A stretch of 7,158 nucleotides of DNA, from NCBI GenBank assembly GCA_945834965.1, contig CAMAHZ010000067.1:1-7158 (forward strand), written 5' to 3'. Position numbers and translations under genes: made by a program. Shown here piece by piece: positions 1 to 5,806 of this stretch. Numbering within the stretch: the stretch's first letter is position 1; every line of letters begins with the position of its first letter. The notes beneath the pieces are model-generated. The model was not told the DNA's origin. It worked only from the letters and a program-made list of their open reading frames with translations, and did no database searches. The DNA comes from an uncultured Clostridia bacterium. Lineage in GTDB: Bacteria > Bacillota > Clostridia > Christensenellales > Borkfalkiaceae.

Positions 1-1
1 C

Positions 2-241
2 GTTTATTATCTTATCGTTTTATTCTTGCTTTTTTCGGTAGAAGGTATTGTTGCAGCCCTAATTATTTTTTTGCCCTGCTATGTATTTTGGGTCGTTAAG
101 TTTTCGTTTATTTGTATGCACAGCTGTGCAGTTGAAAGACCTTATATCTATTTTGTTCCTTTAATTTTTTCACTTTTGGACGGTGTTCTTCTGCTTTTGC
201 TTGTTAATTTGGTTTTTAGATTTATCGTCGTTATCGTTTAA
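2..241 (+). CDS. C-terminal part of a hydrophobic membrane protein, function unknown (5' partial)
   Basis: The frame is open from the window edge to a TAA at 239-241, so about 79 codons are visible and the true start probably lies upstream. A TTG at 26 is the only start-like codon near the edge and has no ribosome binding site, so I do not treat it as the start. The visible protein is almost wholly hydrophobic. One membrane segment spans roughly residues 4-36 of the visible part, a short polar stretch (C-M-H-S-C-A-V-E-R-P) follows, and a second hydrophobic segment runs to the end with almost no tail. This looks like the last two helices of an integral membrane protein, or a small two-helix protein. 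I recognise no family motif. It lies 69 bases upstream of the DacF-like gene with no visible terminator between them. The T-rich base use is what a hydrophobic coding sequence would give. A chance open frame is less likely because of the strong membrane pattern. Confidence 0.5.
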   Translation, partial: VYYLIVLFLLFSVEGIVAALIIFLPCYVFWVVKFSFICMHSCAVERPYIYFVPLIFSLLDGVLLLLLVNLVFRFIVVIV

Positions 242-276
242 GGTGATTTTATCTTTAGTTTAAACTTGATTAGTGC

Positions 277-305
277 GCATAAAACTTAGTTATAATCTCA
301 AAATA
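277..305 (+). promoter_or_regulatory. candidate forespore (sigma-F/sigma-G-type) promoter of the DacF-like gene
   Basis: GCATA at 277-281 matches the -35 pattern of sigma-F/sigma-G promoters (G-y-A-T-r). After 17 bases, CAAAATA at 299-305 matches six of seven positions of the sigma-G -10 pattern (CATnhTA). The same arrangement, including the preceding TGC and the 5-base gap to the start codon, recurs before the gene at 5258. Forespore control would fit a dacF-type gene, since dacF of Bacillus subtilis is forespore-expressed. The alternative is a sigma-A promoter using TATAAT at 291-296 with a TTGATT at 266-271, but that spacer is 19 bases, which is long. Both could be used. Confidence 0.4.
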
Positions 306-310
306 ATTGT

Positions 311-1498
311 ATGAAAAAGATTATTTTGACAATGCTTTCAACTTGCCTTATTTCTTGCGGCGTATTATTTGGCAACGGTTTTTATAATATGAAAAGCTCT
401 GCTGCATATGCAATGGCTAAGTCTGATATTCAGCTTTCAAAAGATTGCAAAAGCGCATATTTGTGCGATTATTATTCGGGCGAATGCGTCTACGAATATA
501 ACCCGACCGACAGAATGCCCATTGCAAGCGTGTGTAAAGTTATGACTTTAAACCTTTGTTTTGAGGCAATTGAACAAGGCACGCTTGACGAAAATGTAAA
601 AGTTTGCGTAAGCAAAAACGCGTCGGGCATGGGTGGCTCTCAGGTATTTTTAAAAGACGGTTTAAATTATGACGTAAGTGCGCTAATTAAAAGCGTTATC
701 GTCTGCTCTGCAAACGACAGTTGCGTAGCCCTTGCAGAAGCGGTTTGCGGTAGTGAAGACGAGTTTGTCGCGCTTATGAACAGCCGAGCAGCTGATTACG
801 GGTGTAACGATACTCTTTTTGCAAACTGCACGGGGTTACCTAAGGATACTCAGTATTCATGCGCAAAGGACGTGGCGACAATGTTCAGGCAACTAATAAG
901 CCATGAAAACTACTTTAAATATAGCAAAATTTGGTTAGAAGATTTCGTTCATCCCGACGGTAGGACGACGTCTATGACTAATACGAATAAGTTAATCCGC
1001 CGCTATTCGGCGTGTGACGGCGGCAAAACAGGCTTTACGAACGAAGCTGGATTTTGCCTTGCGTCAACGGCTAATAAGGATAATTTGAGACTAATTTCCG
1101 TCGTTCTCGGTTCTGGCTCGTCAGATTCTCGTTTTGCGTCTACGGTGAATATGTTTAATTACGGGTTTGCAAATTTTAAAAACTCAATCGTTCTCGACGA
1201 TAAGGTAAACCTTAACGAAACCGTTAAAGTCTCAGGCGGAAAAAAGGAAGAAATAAGCGTTAAACCGTCAAGGATAAGTTCGGTATTTGCTAAAAAGGGA
1301 GAAAAGCCGAATATAACGTTTAACTTTGTGCCGCAAAAGCTTTGCGCGCCCATTAAAAAAGGCGATATGGCAGGCAAAATGGAAGTGTATAAAAACGGCG
1401 TTTTATACGATACGGTAGACGTGGTTGCGGCGGAAGACGCAGAGAGAGCAAGCTACTTTGATAATGCAAGAAAAATTGCTAAAGAATGGCGTATTTAA
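311..1498 (+). CDS. dacF: D-alanyl-D-alanine carboxypeptidase, DacF-type (peptidase family S11)
   Basis: This is a 395-residue low-molecular-mass penicillin-binding protein. It should remove the terminal D-Ala from peptidoglycan pentapeptides outside the membrane and so limit cross-linking. All three active-site motifs of the family are visible: S-V-C-K at residues 73-76 (nucleophile S73, base K76), S-A-N at 133-135 and K-T-G at 239-241. An export signal opens the protein (M-K-K, then a hydrophobic run), with A-x-A cleavage options at 32-34 and 34-36. A lipobox-like L-I-S-C at 13-16 offers an alternative lipoprotein reading. A PBP5 C-terminal beta domain covers about 291-372, and the last 20 residues look like an amphipathic helix, the usual membrane anchor of this family. 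The length is normal. The ATG at 311 is chosen because it gives a complete signal peptide, but no Shine-Dalgarno sequence precedes it. Cysteine is unusually frequent (about 15 after the signal), including C75, C132 and C235 beside the three catalytic motifs. The dacF name rests on family and the sporulation-rich context, while the enzyme class is secure. Confidence 0.9.
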   Translation: MKKIILTMLSTCLISCGVLFGNGFYNMKSSAAYAMAKSDIQLSKDCKSAYLCDYYSGECVYEYNPTDRMPIASVCKVMTLNLCFEAIEQGTLDENVKVCVSKNASGMGGSQVFLKDGLNYDVSALIKSVIVCSANDSCVALAEAVCGSEDEFVALMNSRAADYGCNDTLFANCTGLPKDTQYSCAKDVATMFRQLISHENYFKYSKIWLEDFVHPDGRTTSMTNTNKLIRRYSACDGGKTGFTNEAGFCLASTANKDNLRLISVVLGSGSSDSRFASTVNMFNYGFANFKNSIVLDDKVNLNETVKVSGGKKEEISVKPSRISSVFAKKGEKPNITFNFVPQKLCAPIKKGDMAGKMEVYKNGVLYDTVDVVAAEDAERASYFDNARKIAKEWRI

Positions 1499-1553
1499 TG
1501 GCGTTTTGGGCGTTTATAAGCGTGTTAGCACAGCTATTATACCATTCAAATGA

Positions 1554-1582
1554 TTGACTAATTTAAAGACCTTTGGTAAAAT
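1554..1582 (+). promoter_or_regulatory. sigma-A promoter of the lysA operon
   Basis: TTGACT at 1554-1559 and TAAAAT at 1577-1582 are separated by exactly 17 bases. TGG at 1574-1576 adds an extended -10 element. Transcription would begin near 1589, giving a leader of about 29 bases before lysA. That is too short for a lysine riboswitch, and none is visible. The surrounding intergenic region (1499-1617) contains no convincing terminator for the upstream gene, so some read-through from it is possible. Confidence 0.75.
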
Positions 1583-1602
1583 TAATTATATTAATTTTTA
1601 TT

Positions 1603-1607
1603 AAGGG
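1603..1607 (+). promoter_or_regulatory. ribosome binding site of lysA
   Basis: AAGGG lies 10 bases before the ATG at 1618. It decides the start against an in-frame TTG at 1573, which falls inside the promoter and would add 15 unrelated hydrophobic residues. Part of this site (GG) lies in the right arm of the inverted repeat AAAGACC (1565-1571) / GGTCTTT (1606-1612). Confidence 0.6.
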
Positions 1608-1617
1608 TCTTTTATTT

Positions 1618-2943
1618 ATGAACGAAAGAAATTCTTTAAAAGTAAATAGCAACGGTCACCTTGAAATCGGCGGTTGCGACTGCCTTGACCTTGCAAAGGA
1701 ATACGGAACGCCTTTATACGTCTTTGACGAAGATTATATCCGCCTCATGATGCGTACTTATAAAAACGTTATCAATACGCATTATGACGGCAACGGTCAG
1801 GTGTTATATGCGTCGAAAGCCTTTTCCTGTATGGCGGTTTACCGCATAGCTCAGCAGGAAAATATAGGTTGCGACGCCGTATCCGGCGGTGAACTCTATA
1901 CGGCTTTACAGGCAGGATTTGACGCTAAAAATATCTACGTACACGGCAATAATAAGCTTATATACGAGCTTAACGAAGCAGTTGACGCAGGCGTAGGCGG
2001 TATCGTAATCGACTCTTACAGAGAAGCTGACCTTTTGAACGACGTCTGCGAAAGTAAGGGTAAGGTGCAGGATGTGCTTATTAGGCTTAACCCCGGTGTT
2101 GAAGCTCACACTCACGCCTTCGTGCAGACTGCAAGGACTGATTCAAAGTTTGGTTTTTCCATTGCAGACGGCTCTGCACTTGAGTACGTAAAGCACGTTT
2201 TAAGCCTTAAAAATATTAAACTTCGCGGTTTCCATTGCCATATCGGTTCGCAGATTTTTGAGAAGAAGTCGTTCGTGCTTGCCGCAGAAAAGATGTTAAA
2301 TTTCTTTGCTGAAGTAAAATGCGCTACGGGCTTTGAAGCCGACGTACTCAATATCGGCGGCGGCTTCGGCGTTTGGTATACGGATGACGACCCTAAGTTT
2401 ACCGAAAATGATTACGCGTCGTATCTTATCGCTATGATAGACGCAATTAAATCTAAGTGCGAAGAGCTTAAGTTAAATCGCCCGTACCTTTTAATGGAAC
2501 CCGGGCGTTCGATTGTTGGCGAAGCAGGTATAACGCTTTACACCGTCGGTTCAATTAAAGATATTCCCGGTATCAGAAAGTATATTGCAATCGACGGCGG
2601 TATGTTTGAAAATCCCCGTTATTCGCTCTATCAATCAAAGTACACGGCGGTAAAGGCAGACGACGTCTACGCACCCTGCACGCAAAAGGTGAGTATTGCA
2701 GGTAAGTGCTGTGAGAGCGGCGACCTTATCGGCGTTGATATGCCTATGCCTGAAGTTAAATCGGGTGATATAATCGCCTGCCTTACGACGGGTGCATATC
2801 ACTATTCGATGGCAAGCAATTATAACCGTAATCTTATTCCCGCCGCAGTACTTGTTAAAGACGGTAAGGCAGACATTATCGTAAAGAGACAGACGTATTC
2901 CGATTTGGTTCGTAACGACGTCGTGCCTGATAAACTCAAGTAA
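1618..2943 (+). CDS. lysA: meso-diaminopimelate decarboxylase (PLP, fold type III)
   Basis: This 441-residue cytoplasmic enzyme catalyses the last step of lysine synthesis, converting meso-2,6-diaminopimelate to L-lysine and CO2 with pyridoxal phosphate. The barrel domain opens with the Y-A-S-K motif at 64-67, where K67 should form the Schiff base. It continues with H-G-N-N-K at 109-113, H-I-G-S-Q at 208-212, the phosphate-binding G-G-G-F-G at 247-251, and E-P-G-R-S at 294-298. The C-terminal beta domain carries the dimer-completing C-E-S-G-D at 365-369 and the substrate-contacting G-A-Y-x-x-x-M-A-S-N-Y-N at 392-403. These residues separate LysA from ornithine/arginine decarboxylases. Every expected key residue is present and the length is typical. 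It is the first gene of an operon: its TAA overlaps the ATG of the membrane protease by one base (TAATG). Having it beside cell-wall carboxypeptidases fits the double role of meso-DAP as lysine precursor and peptidoglycan residue. Confidence 0.95.
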   Translation: MNERNSLKVNSNGHLEIGGCDCLDLAKEYGTPLYVFDEDYIRLMMRTYKNVINTHYDGNGQVLYASKAFSCMAVYRIAQQENIGCDAVSGGELYTALQAGFDAKNIYVHGNNKLIYELNEAVDAGVGGIVIDSYREADLLNDVCESKGKVQDVLIRLNPGVEAHTHAFVQTARTDSKFGFSIADGSALEYVKHVLSLKNIKLRGFHCHIGSQIFEKKSFVLAAEKMLNFFAEVKCATGFEADVLNIGGGFGVWYTDDDPKFTENDYASYLIAMIDAIKSKCEELKLNRPYLLMEPGRSIVGEAGITLYTVGSIKDIPGIRKYIAIDGGMFENPRYSLYQSKYTAVKADDVYAPCTQKVSIAGKCCESGDLIGVDMPMPEVKSGDIIACLTTGAYHYSMASNYNRNLIPAAVLVKDGKADIIVKRQTYSDLVRNDVVPDKLK

Positions 2944-3647
2944 TGAACTACGTAATAAGTCTTTTAGCAGGGGCTATCGCAATCCTTTTCGTGCTCTGTC
3001 CGCATGAGTTTGCTCACGCTTACGTTGCCTATAAAAACGGTGACCCAACGGCAAAAATTTACGGCAGAATGTCGCTTAACCCCTTAAAGCACCTTGACCC
3101 GTTCGGCTTTATTTTGTTTGCGCTCGTCGGTTTTGGTTGGGCAAAACCCGTACCCGTAAACTCAAACAATTTCAAAAATCGCAGGGTAGGTATGTTTACC
3201 ACGGCGATTGCCGGCGTGTGCGTTAATTTAATTATTGCATTTTTAGCCTATCCGCTGTATTTGGTTGTAATCAGGTTTTTATATCCTTATTGCGCCACTT
3301 CGGTCGTAGCTGAATTTTTTATCAAGCTTTTATACAGCGTGCTTAAGTATATCTACGTTTACAGCTTGTTTTCGTTTGTTTTTAATCTCTTGCCGCTTTT
3401 CCCGTTAGACGGATTCAGGGTGGTAGAGTCTTTTACAAGGCAAATTAACCCCGTCCGTAGATTTTTAGCTAATTACGGCAGATTAATTCTTATCGTGTTA
3501 ATCGCTCTCAGCTACATCATTGATATATTATGCGTTTACGTACCTATTTTACAGTATTTTGACGTATTCTATTATCTCGGTTGGTTTGCACAAAATATTA
3601 TCGGTTACCCCATAACCGCCGCTTGGGGATGGATTTTAACGGTATGA
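2943..3647 (+). CDS. site-2-type membrane metalloprotease, family M50
   Basis: This 234-residue multi-pass protein should cut membrane-embedded or membrane-near peptide bonds using zinc. H-E-F-A-H at residues 21-25 is the H-E-x-x-H zinc motif, sitting at the end of the first membrane helix. N-P-L-K-H at 46-50 and G-W-A-K-P-V-P-V-N at 65-73 are typical of the short bacterial M50 branch. N-L-L-P-L-F-P-L-D-G at 148-157 supplies the third zinc ligand, D156. Hydrophobic segments lie at about 3-20, 52-64, 84-112, 120-150, 180-203 and 205-222. No PDZ or CBS domain is present, so it is neither RseP-like nor clearly SpoIVFB-like. The substrate is unknown. A family member directly before scpA-scpB is common in clostridial genomes, and that conserved position is the best clue to its role. 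The ATG overlaps the lysA stop (TAATG), without a strong ribosome binding site, so translation is probably coupled. Its TGA overlaps the scpA ATG. Confidence 0.9.
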   Translation: MNYVISLLAGAIAILFVLCPHEFAHAYVAYKNGDPTAKIYGRMSLNPLKHLDPFGFILFALVGFGWAKPVPVNSNNFKNRRVGMFTTAIAGVCVNLIIAFLAYPLYLVVIRFLYPYCATSVVAEFFIKLLYSVLKYIYVYSLFSFVFNLLPLFPLDGFRVVESFTRQINPVRRFLANYGRLILIVLIALSYIIDILCVYVPILQYFDVFYYLGWFAQNIIGYPITAAWGWILTV

Positions 3648-4462
3648 CGGATTTAGAAAAGTACTCCGATTTTGAATCACAAGTCGATTATACGACGGTT
3701 CTTGACGATTTTGAAGGACCGCTCGATTTACTATTGCATTTAATCAATATTAACCAGATTAATATCGAAGACATTTTCGTCTCTAAGGTGACCGAACAGT
3801 TTTTGGACTATATCGAGTATATGAAAACTCAGCCGAGCCGCGACGTCGATAAAGAGAGCGAATATCTTGCAATGGCGGCACAGATTCTGTACATTAAATC
3901 TAAATCGTTGCTTCCCGTCGTAGAGATTGACGACGAAGAGATGGGCGGTGCGTTTGAAGAGCAGGAAGAACTTATTCGCCAGCTTAAAGAACGTGAAATG
4001 GAATTAATTAAAGAACAGACGCCCAAACTAAAAGATTTGGAGACCGTAGGATACTTCTTTAAGGAACCCGATAAGGAAGTAAGCCAGATTAAAGTCGTCT
4101 ATAAAGACTTTTCGGTCGACGCACTTTTGCAGGCTTTTGCAGGGCTTTTATTAAGAAACGAAAGCCTACAGCGTGAAAAAGACAACGTAAAGGAAATACC
4201 AAAGGACGTCTATACCGTACAGGACAGGGTAGTACATATAAAAGATAGGCTTACTCAATGCGGTAGATTGCAGTTTGAAGAACTGTTTACGTCGTATTCC
4301 CGAAACGAGATAATAACGACATTTCAAGCGCTTTTGGAGATGCTAAAATTTCAATACGTTGCGGTCGAACAGGCGGAAACTTTTGGTTCTATTACCATAA
4401 AGCTCAACGAAGAAAGAGATTTAAAGGATTTAGGAAATGAACAATTTGACGAATATAATTGA
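3644..4462 (+). CDS. scpA: segregation and condensation protein A (kleisin of Smc-ScpAB)
   Basis: This 272-residue kleisin bridges the head of one Smc subunit and the neck of the other in the bacterial condensin ring, which compacts and separates replicated origins. The hallmark D-F-E-G-P-L-D-L-L-L-H-L-I lies at residues 22-34 in the N-terminal Smc-neck-binding helical region. A second conserved block, L-A-M-A-A-Q-I-L-Y-I-K-S-K-S-L-L-P, lies at 75-91. An acidic/charged helical linker follows (about 94-135), where ScpB should bind. The C-terminal winged helix that contacts the Smc head runs from about 205 to 255 (F-E-E-L-F at 211-215). The length is slightly above the usual 240-260. I chose the ATG at 3644, whose first four bases with the upstream TGA form ATGA, and a G-rich stretch (GGGGATGG, 3625-3632) sits at suitable distance. 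An in-frame ATG at 3629 would add five residues and cannot be excluded. The gene overlaps scpB by 26 bases. Confidence 0.95.
   Translation: MTDLEKYSDFESQVDYTTVLDDFEGPLDLLLHLININQINIEDIFVSKVTEQFLDYIEYMKTQPSRDVDKESEYLAMAAQILYIKSKSLLPVVEIDDEEMGGAFEEQEELIRQLKEREMELIKEQTPKLKDLETVGYFFKEPDKEVSQIKVVYKDFSVDALLQAFAGLLLRNESLQREKDNVKEIPKDVYTVQDRVVHIKDRLTQCGRLQFEELFTSYSRNEIITTFQALLEMLKFQYVAVEQAETFGSITIKLNEERDLKDLGNEQFDEYN
4423..4428 (+). promoter_or_regulatory. ribosome binding site of scpB inside the scpA 3' end
   Basis: AAAGGA lies eight bases before the ATG at 4437, within the last codons of scpA. It supports the 26-base scpA/scpB overlap as real and fixes the scpB start. Confidence 0.7.
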
Positions 4463-5171
4463 GGGAATAGCTTTTGCTTCAGGCGAAGCGGTACCCGTAA
4501 AGTACATAGTGGAAAAGCTCGGTTGTTCGGTTGCGGAAGTTAACGCGGCAATAAGCAAGCTTAAAGAGAAGTATACCGACGAAAGCGGCGTACGCCTTTT
4601 AACGTTCAACGGCAAAATTCAGTTTGCTACCAACCCCGCATACAAGCAAGAAATTTCCGACGTGCTTGCTAAAATTAAGGAAAAAGAGCTGACTAAAACC
4701 ATACTTGAGTGCGTTGCGCTTATTGCATACAAACAGCCCGTAACTAAGGGTGAGTTGGAAGAGCTTAGGGGCGTAAACTGCGACTACGCCATACATACGC
4801 TTTTGGAACTTGAGATGATTGAGCCCTGCGGCAGAAAGGACGCAATCGGCAAACCCATACTTTACGCCACGACCGATATTTTCTTAAAGAGATTTGGCTT
4901 AAATTCAATCGACGAATTGCCCGATTATGACGAGCTTATGGCGCAGATTGCAGAGCTTAACGACGCAGTATTAAAGGAAGACGACGCGAACTATCTTTAT
5001 AAGAAAGACGAATACACGCCTGAAGACGAAGAAGAACAGGCGCAAGAATCTAAACCTGAAAAAGCTGAAAAGACAAGACCACAGCCTAAGAACTCAGCCG
5101 GCGTCGTACAGGACGGCTTTGAAGTTCCCGTTTTCCTTGAAGGCGAAGAAAACGTCATTAAGATTAATTAA
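4437..5171 (+). CDS. scpB: segregation and condensation protein B (kite subunit of Smc-ScpAB)
   Basis: This 244-residue protein works as a dimer that binds the ScpA linker and completes the Smc condensin. Two winged-helix domains are visible. The first covers about residues 1-80, with the typical opening I-I-E-G-I-A-F-A-S-G-E at 7-17. The second covers about 85-155, with I-A-Y-K-Q-P-V-T at 96-103, R-G-V-N at 111-114 and G-R-K-D-A-I-G-K-P-I-L-Y-A-T-T at 132-146. The family core ends near residue 170. Another 70 or so residues follow: an acidic, then charged and proline-containing stretch (about 180-220), likely disordered, and then a short hydrophobic end (F-E-V-P-V-F-L-E-G at 228-236). Such a tail is longer than in the Bacillus protein. 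It is the last gene of the lysA operon and is followed within 25 bases by an intrinsic terminator. Confidence 0.95.
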   Translation: MNNLTNIIEGIAFASGEAVPVKYIVEKLGCSVAEVNAAISKLKEKYTDESGVRLLTFNGKIQFATNPAYKQEISDVLAKIKEKELTKTILECVALIAYKQPVTKGELEELRGVNCDYAIHTLLELEMIEPCGRKDAIGKPILYATTDIFLKRFGLNSIDELPDYDELMAQIAELNDAVLKEDDANYLYKKDEYTPEDEEEQAQESKPEKAEKTRPQPKNSAGVVQDGFEVPVFLEGEENVIKIN

Positions 5172-5192
5172 TTTGTGTTAAAACTTTTAATT

Positions 5193-5221
5193 AAGTCCGC
5201 ACTTAAAGGTGCGGACTTTTT
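5193..5221 (+). terminator. intrinsic terminator of the lysA-M50-scpA-scpB operon
   Basis: A perfect 10-base stem, AAGTCCGCAC (5193-5202) with GTGCGGACTT (5209-5218), closes a six-base loop and runs into a T tract (5217-5221). It starts 21 bases after the scpB stop. The opposite strand has a weaker T run, so it mainly serves + strand transcription, in keeping with all genes here being on +. Confidence 0.92.
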
Positions 5222-5223
5222 GC

Positions 5224-5252
5224 GTATATTGAGAATAAAATTACAGATAATA
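5224..5252 (+). promoter_or_regulatory. candidate sporulation promoter of the DUF2953-ytfJ-dacB cluster
   Basis: GTATA at 5224-5228 fits a sigma-F/sigma-G -35, and after 17 bases GATAATA at 5246-5252 matches six of seven positions of CATnhTA. The arrangement copies the one before the DacF-like gene (same preceding TGC, same 17-base spacer, same five bases before the start codon). A mother-cell sigma-E reading is also possible: GTATATT at 5224-5230 with CAGATAAT at 5244-5251, but its 13-base spacer is short. No good sigma-A pair is visible. Either reading would place the transcript start next to the GTG at 5258. Confidence 0.4.
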
Positions 5253-5257
5253 TTTTT

Positions 5258-5806
5258 GTGGGTGAAGCATTAATCTACGTTTCGGCAATTGCATTTATAT
5301 TGTATATTTTTCCCGTGCACGTTTTCAGCTATGTTTATGTTACAACGCAGAAAAGTTATGCAAGCGTGAACGTTTCACTCTTTAAACTAATTCCCCTTTA
5401 CAAAGATACCAACCAACTTGAATTTGATTATAAAAGTATAACCGACGCAATAAACGGCGACGGGGCTAAACTTAAATATCCTTCGCATTATTTGGATTTA
5501 TATAACAAGCTTTGTATAACCAAAATCGTACAGGTTTGCGACTTTGGAATTCAAAATCAAAACTGCGCCTATGCCGCACTTGCTCAGCACGCGCTAACTC
5601 AAGCGGTGTATGCGTTTGTAAAAATTAACGGGGGAAAAACCAAGCTTAAAAATTACGTAGTTTTAAACGCAGAACACGAATACGTAAATTATTACTTAAA
5701 GCTTGTCGGCGTAATTAATTTAATGGGGCTGTTAAAGCTTATATTTTTATATTTTTGGAGTGTGTTAAATGAACGGAAAAATAAAAAAAGCTCAGGCAAA
5801 ATCTGA
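5258..5806 (+). CDS. DUF2953 (YtfI)-like membrane protein, sporulation-associated by context
   Basis: This 182-residue protein has no recognised activity. A hydrophobic helix at about residues 3-24 is followed by a soluble region, and a second hydrophobic segment at about 148-168 precedes a basic tail (N-E-R-K-N-K-K). The layout, the early beta-like stretch (V-N-V-S-L-F at 37-42) and the motif D-F-G-I-Q-N-Q-N at 95-102 followed by an alanine-rich helix resemble the DUF2953 family. The strongest argument is position: the family's gene directly precedes ytfJ in B. subtilis (ytfI-ytfJ) and in many Clostridia. It overlaps ytfJ by 38 bases, so translation is probably coupled. The start is uncertain. 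GTG at 5258 is the only start-like codon that keeps the first helix, and no Shine-Dalgarno sequence precedes it. It seems shorter than usual family members. The family call is moderate, while the existence of the gene is well supported by its overlap and context. Confidence 0.7.
   Translation: MGEALIYVSAIAFILYIFPVHVFSYVYVTTQKSYASVNVSLFKLIPLYKDTNQLEFDYKSITDAINGDGAKLKYPSHYLDLYNKLCITKIVQVCDFGIQNQNCAYAALAQHALTQAVYAFVKINGGKTKLKNYVVLNAEHEYVNYYLKLVGVINLMGLLKLIFLYFWSVLNERKNKKSSGKI
5757..5760 (+). promoter_or_regulatory. ribosome binding site of ytfJ
   Basis: GGAG lies eight bases before the ATG at 5769, inside the coding region of the preceding gene. It confirms the long (38-base) overlap and the ytfJ start. 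Confidence 0.75.

Noticed and set aside
257..266. Perfect 10-base palindrome AGTTTAAACT upstream of the DacF-like gene
   Set aside because: Such short AT palindromes are common in AT-rich spacers. No second copy or known operator pattern supports a regulatory role.
1499..1553. Possible terminator or small RNA after the DacF-like gene
   Set aside because: Only very short complementary stretches (for example TAGC/GCTA around 1526-1536) without a T tract. Nothing convincing.
1573..1617. TTG at 1573 as the lysA start
   Set aside because: It lies within the sigma-A promoter, upstream of the predicted transcript start near 1589, and adds residues unlike the family. The ATG at 1618 has a ribosome binding site.
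1589..1617. Lysine riboswitch before lysA
   Set aside because: The predicted leader is about 29 bases, far too short for the L-box fold, and none of its conserved elements is seen.
3581..3643. Upstream in-frame start of scpA inside the M50 gene
   Set aside because: The extra residues are unrelated to ScpA. ATG 3644 forms an ATGA overlap with the upstream stop. ATG 3629 remains a minor alternative.
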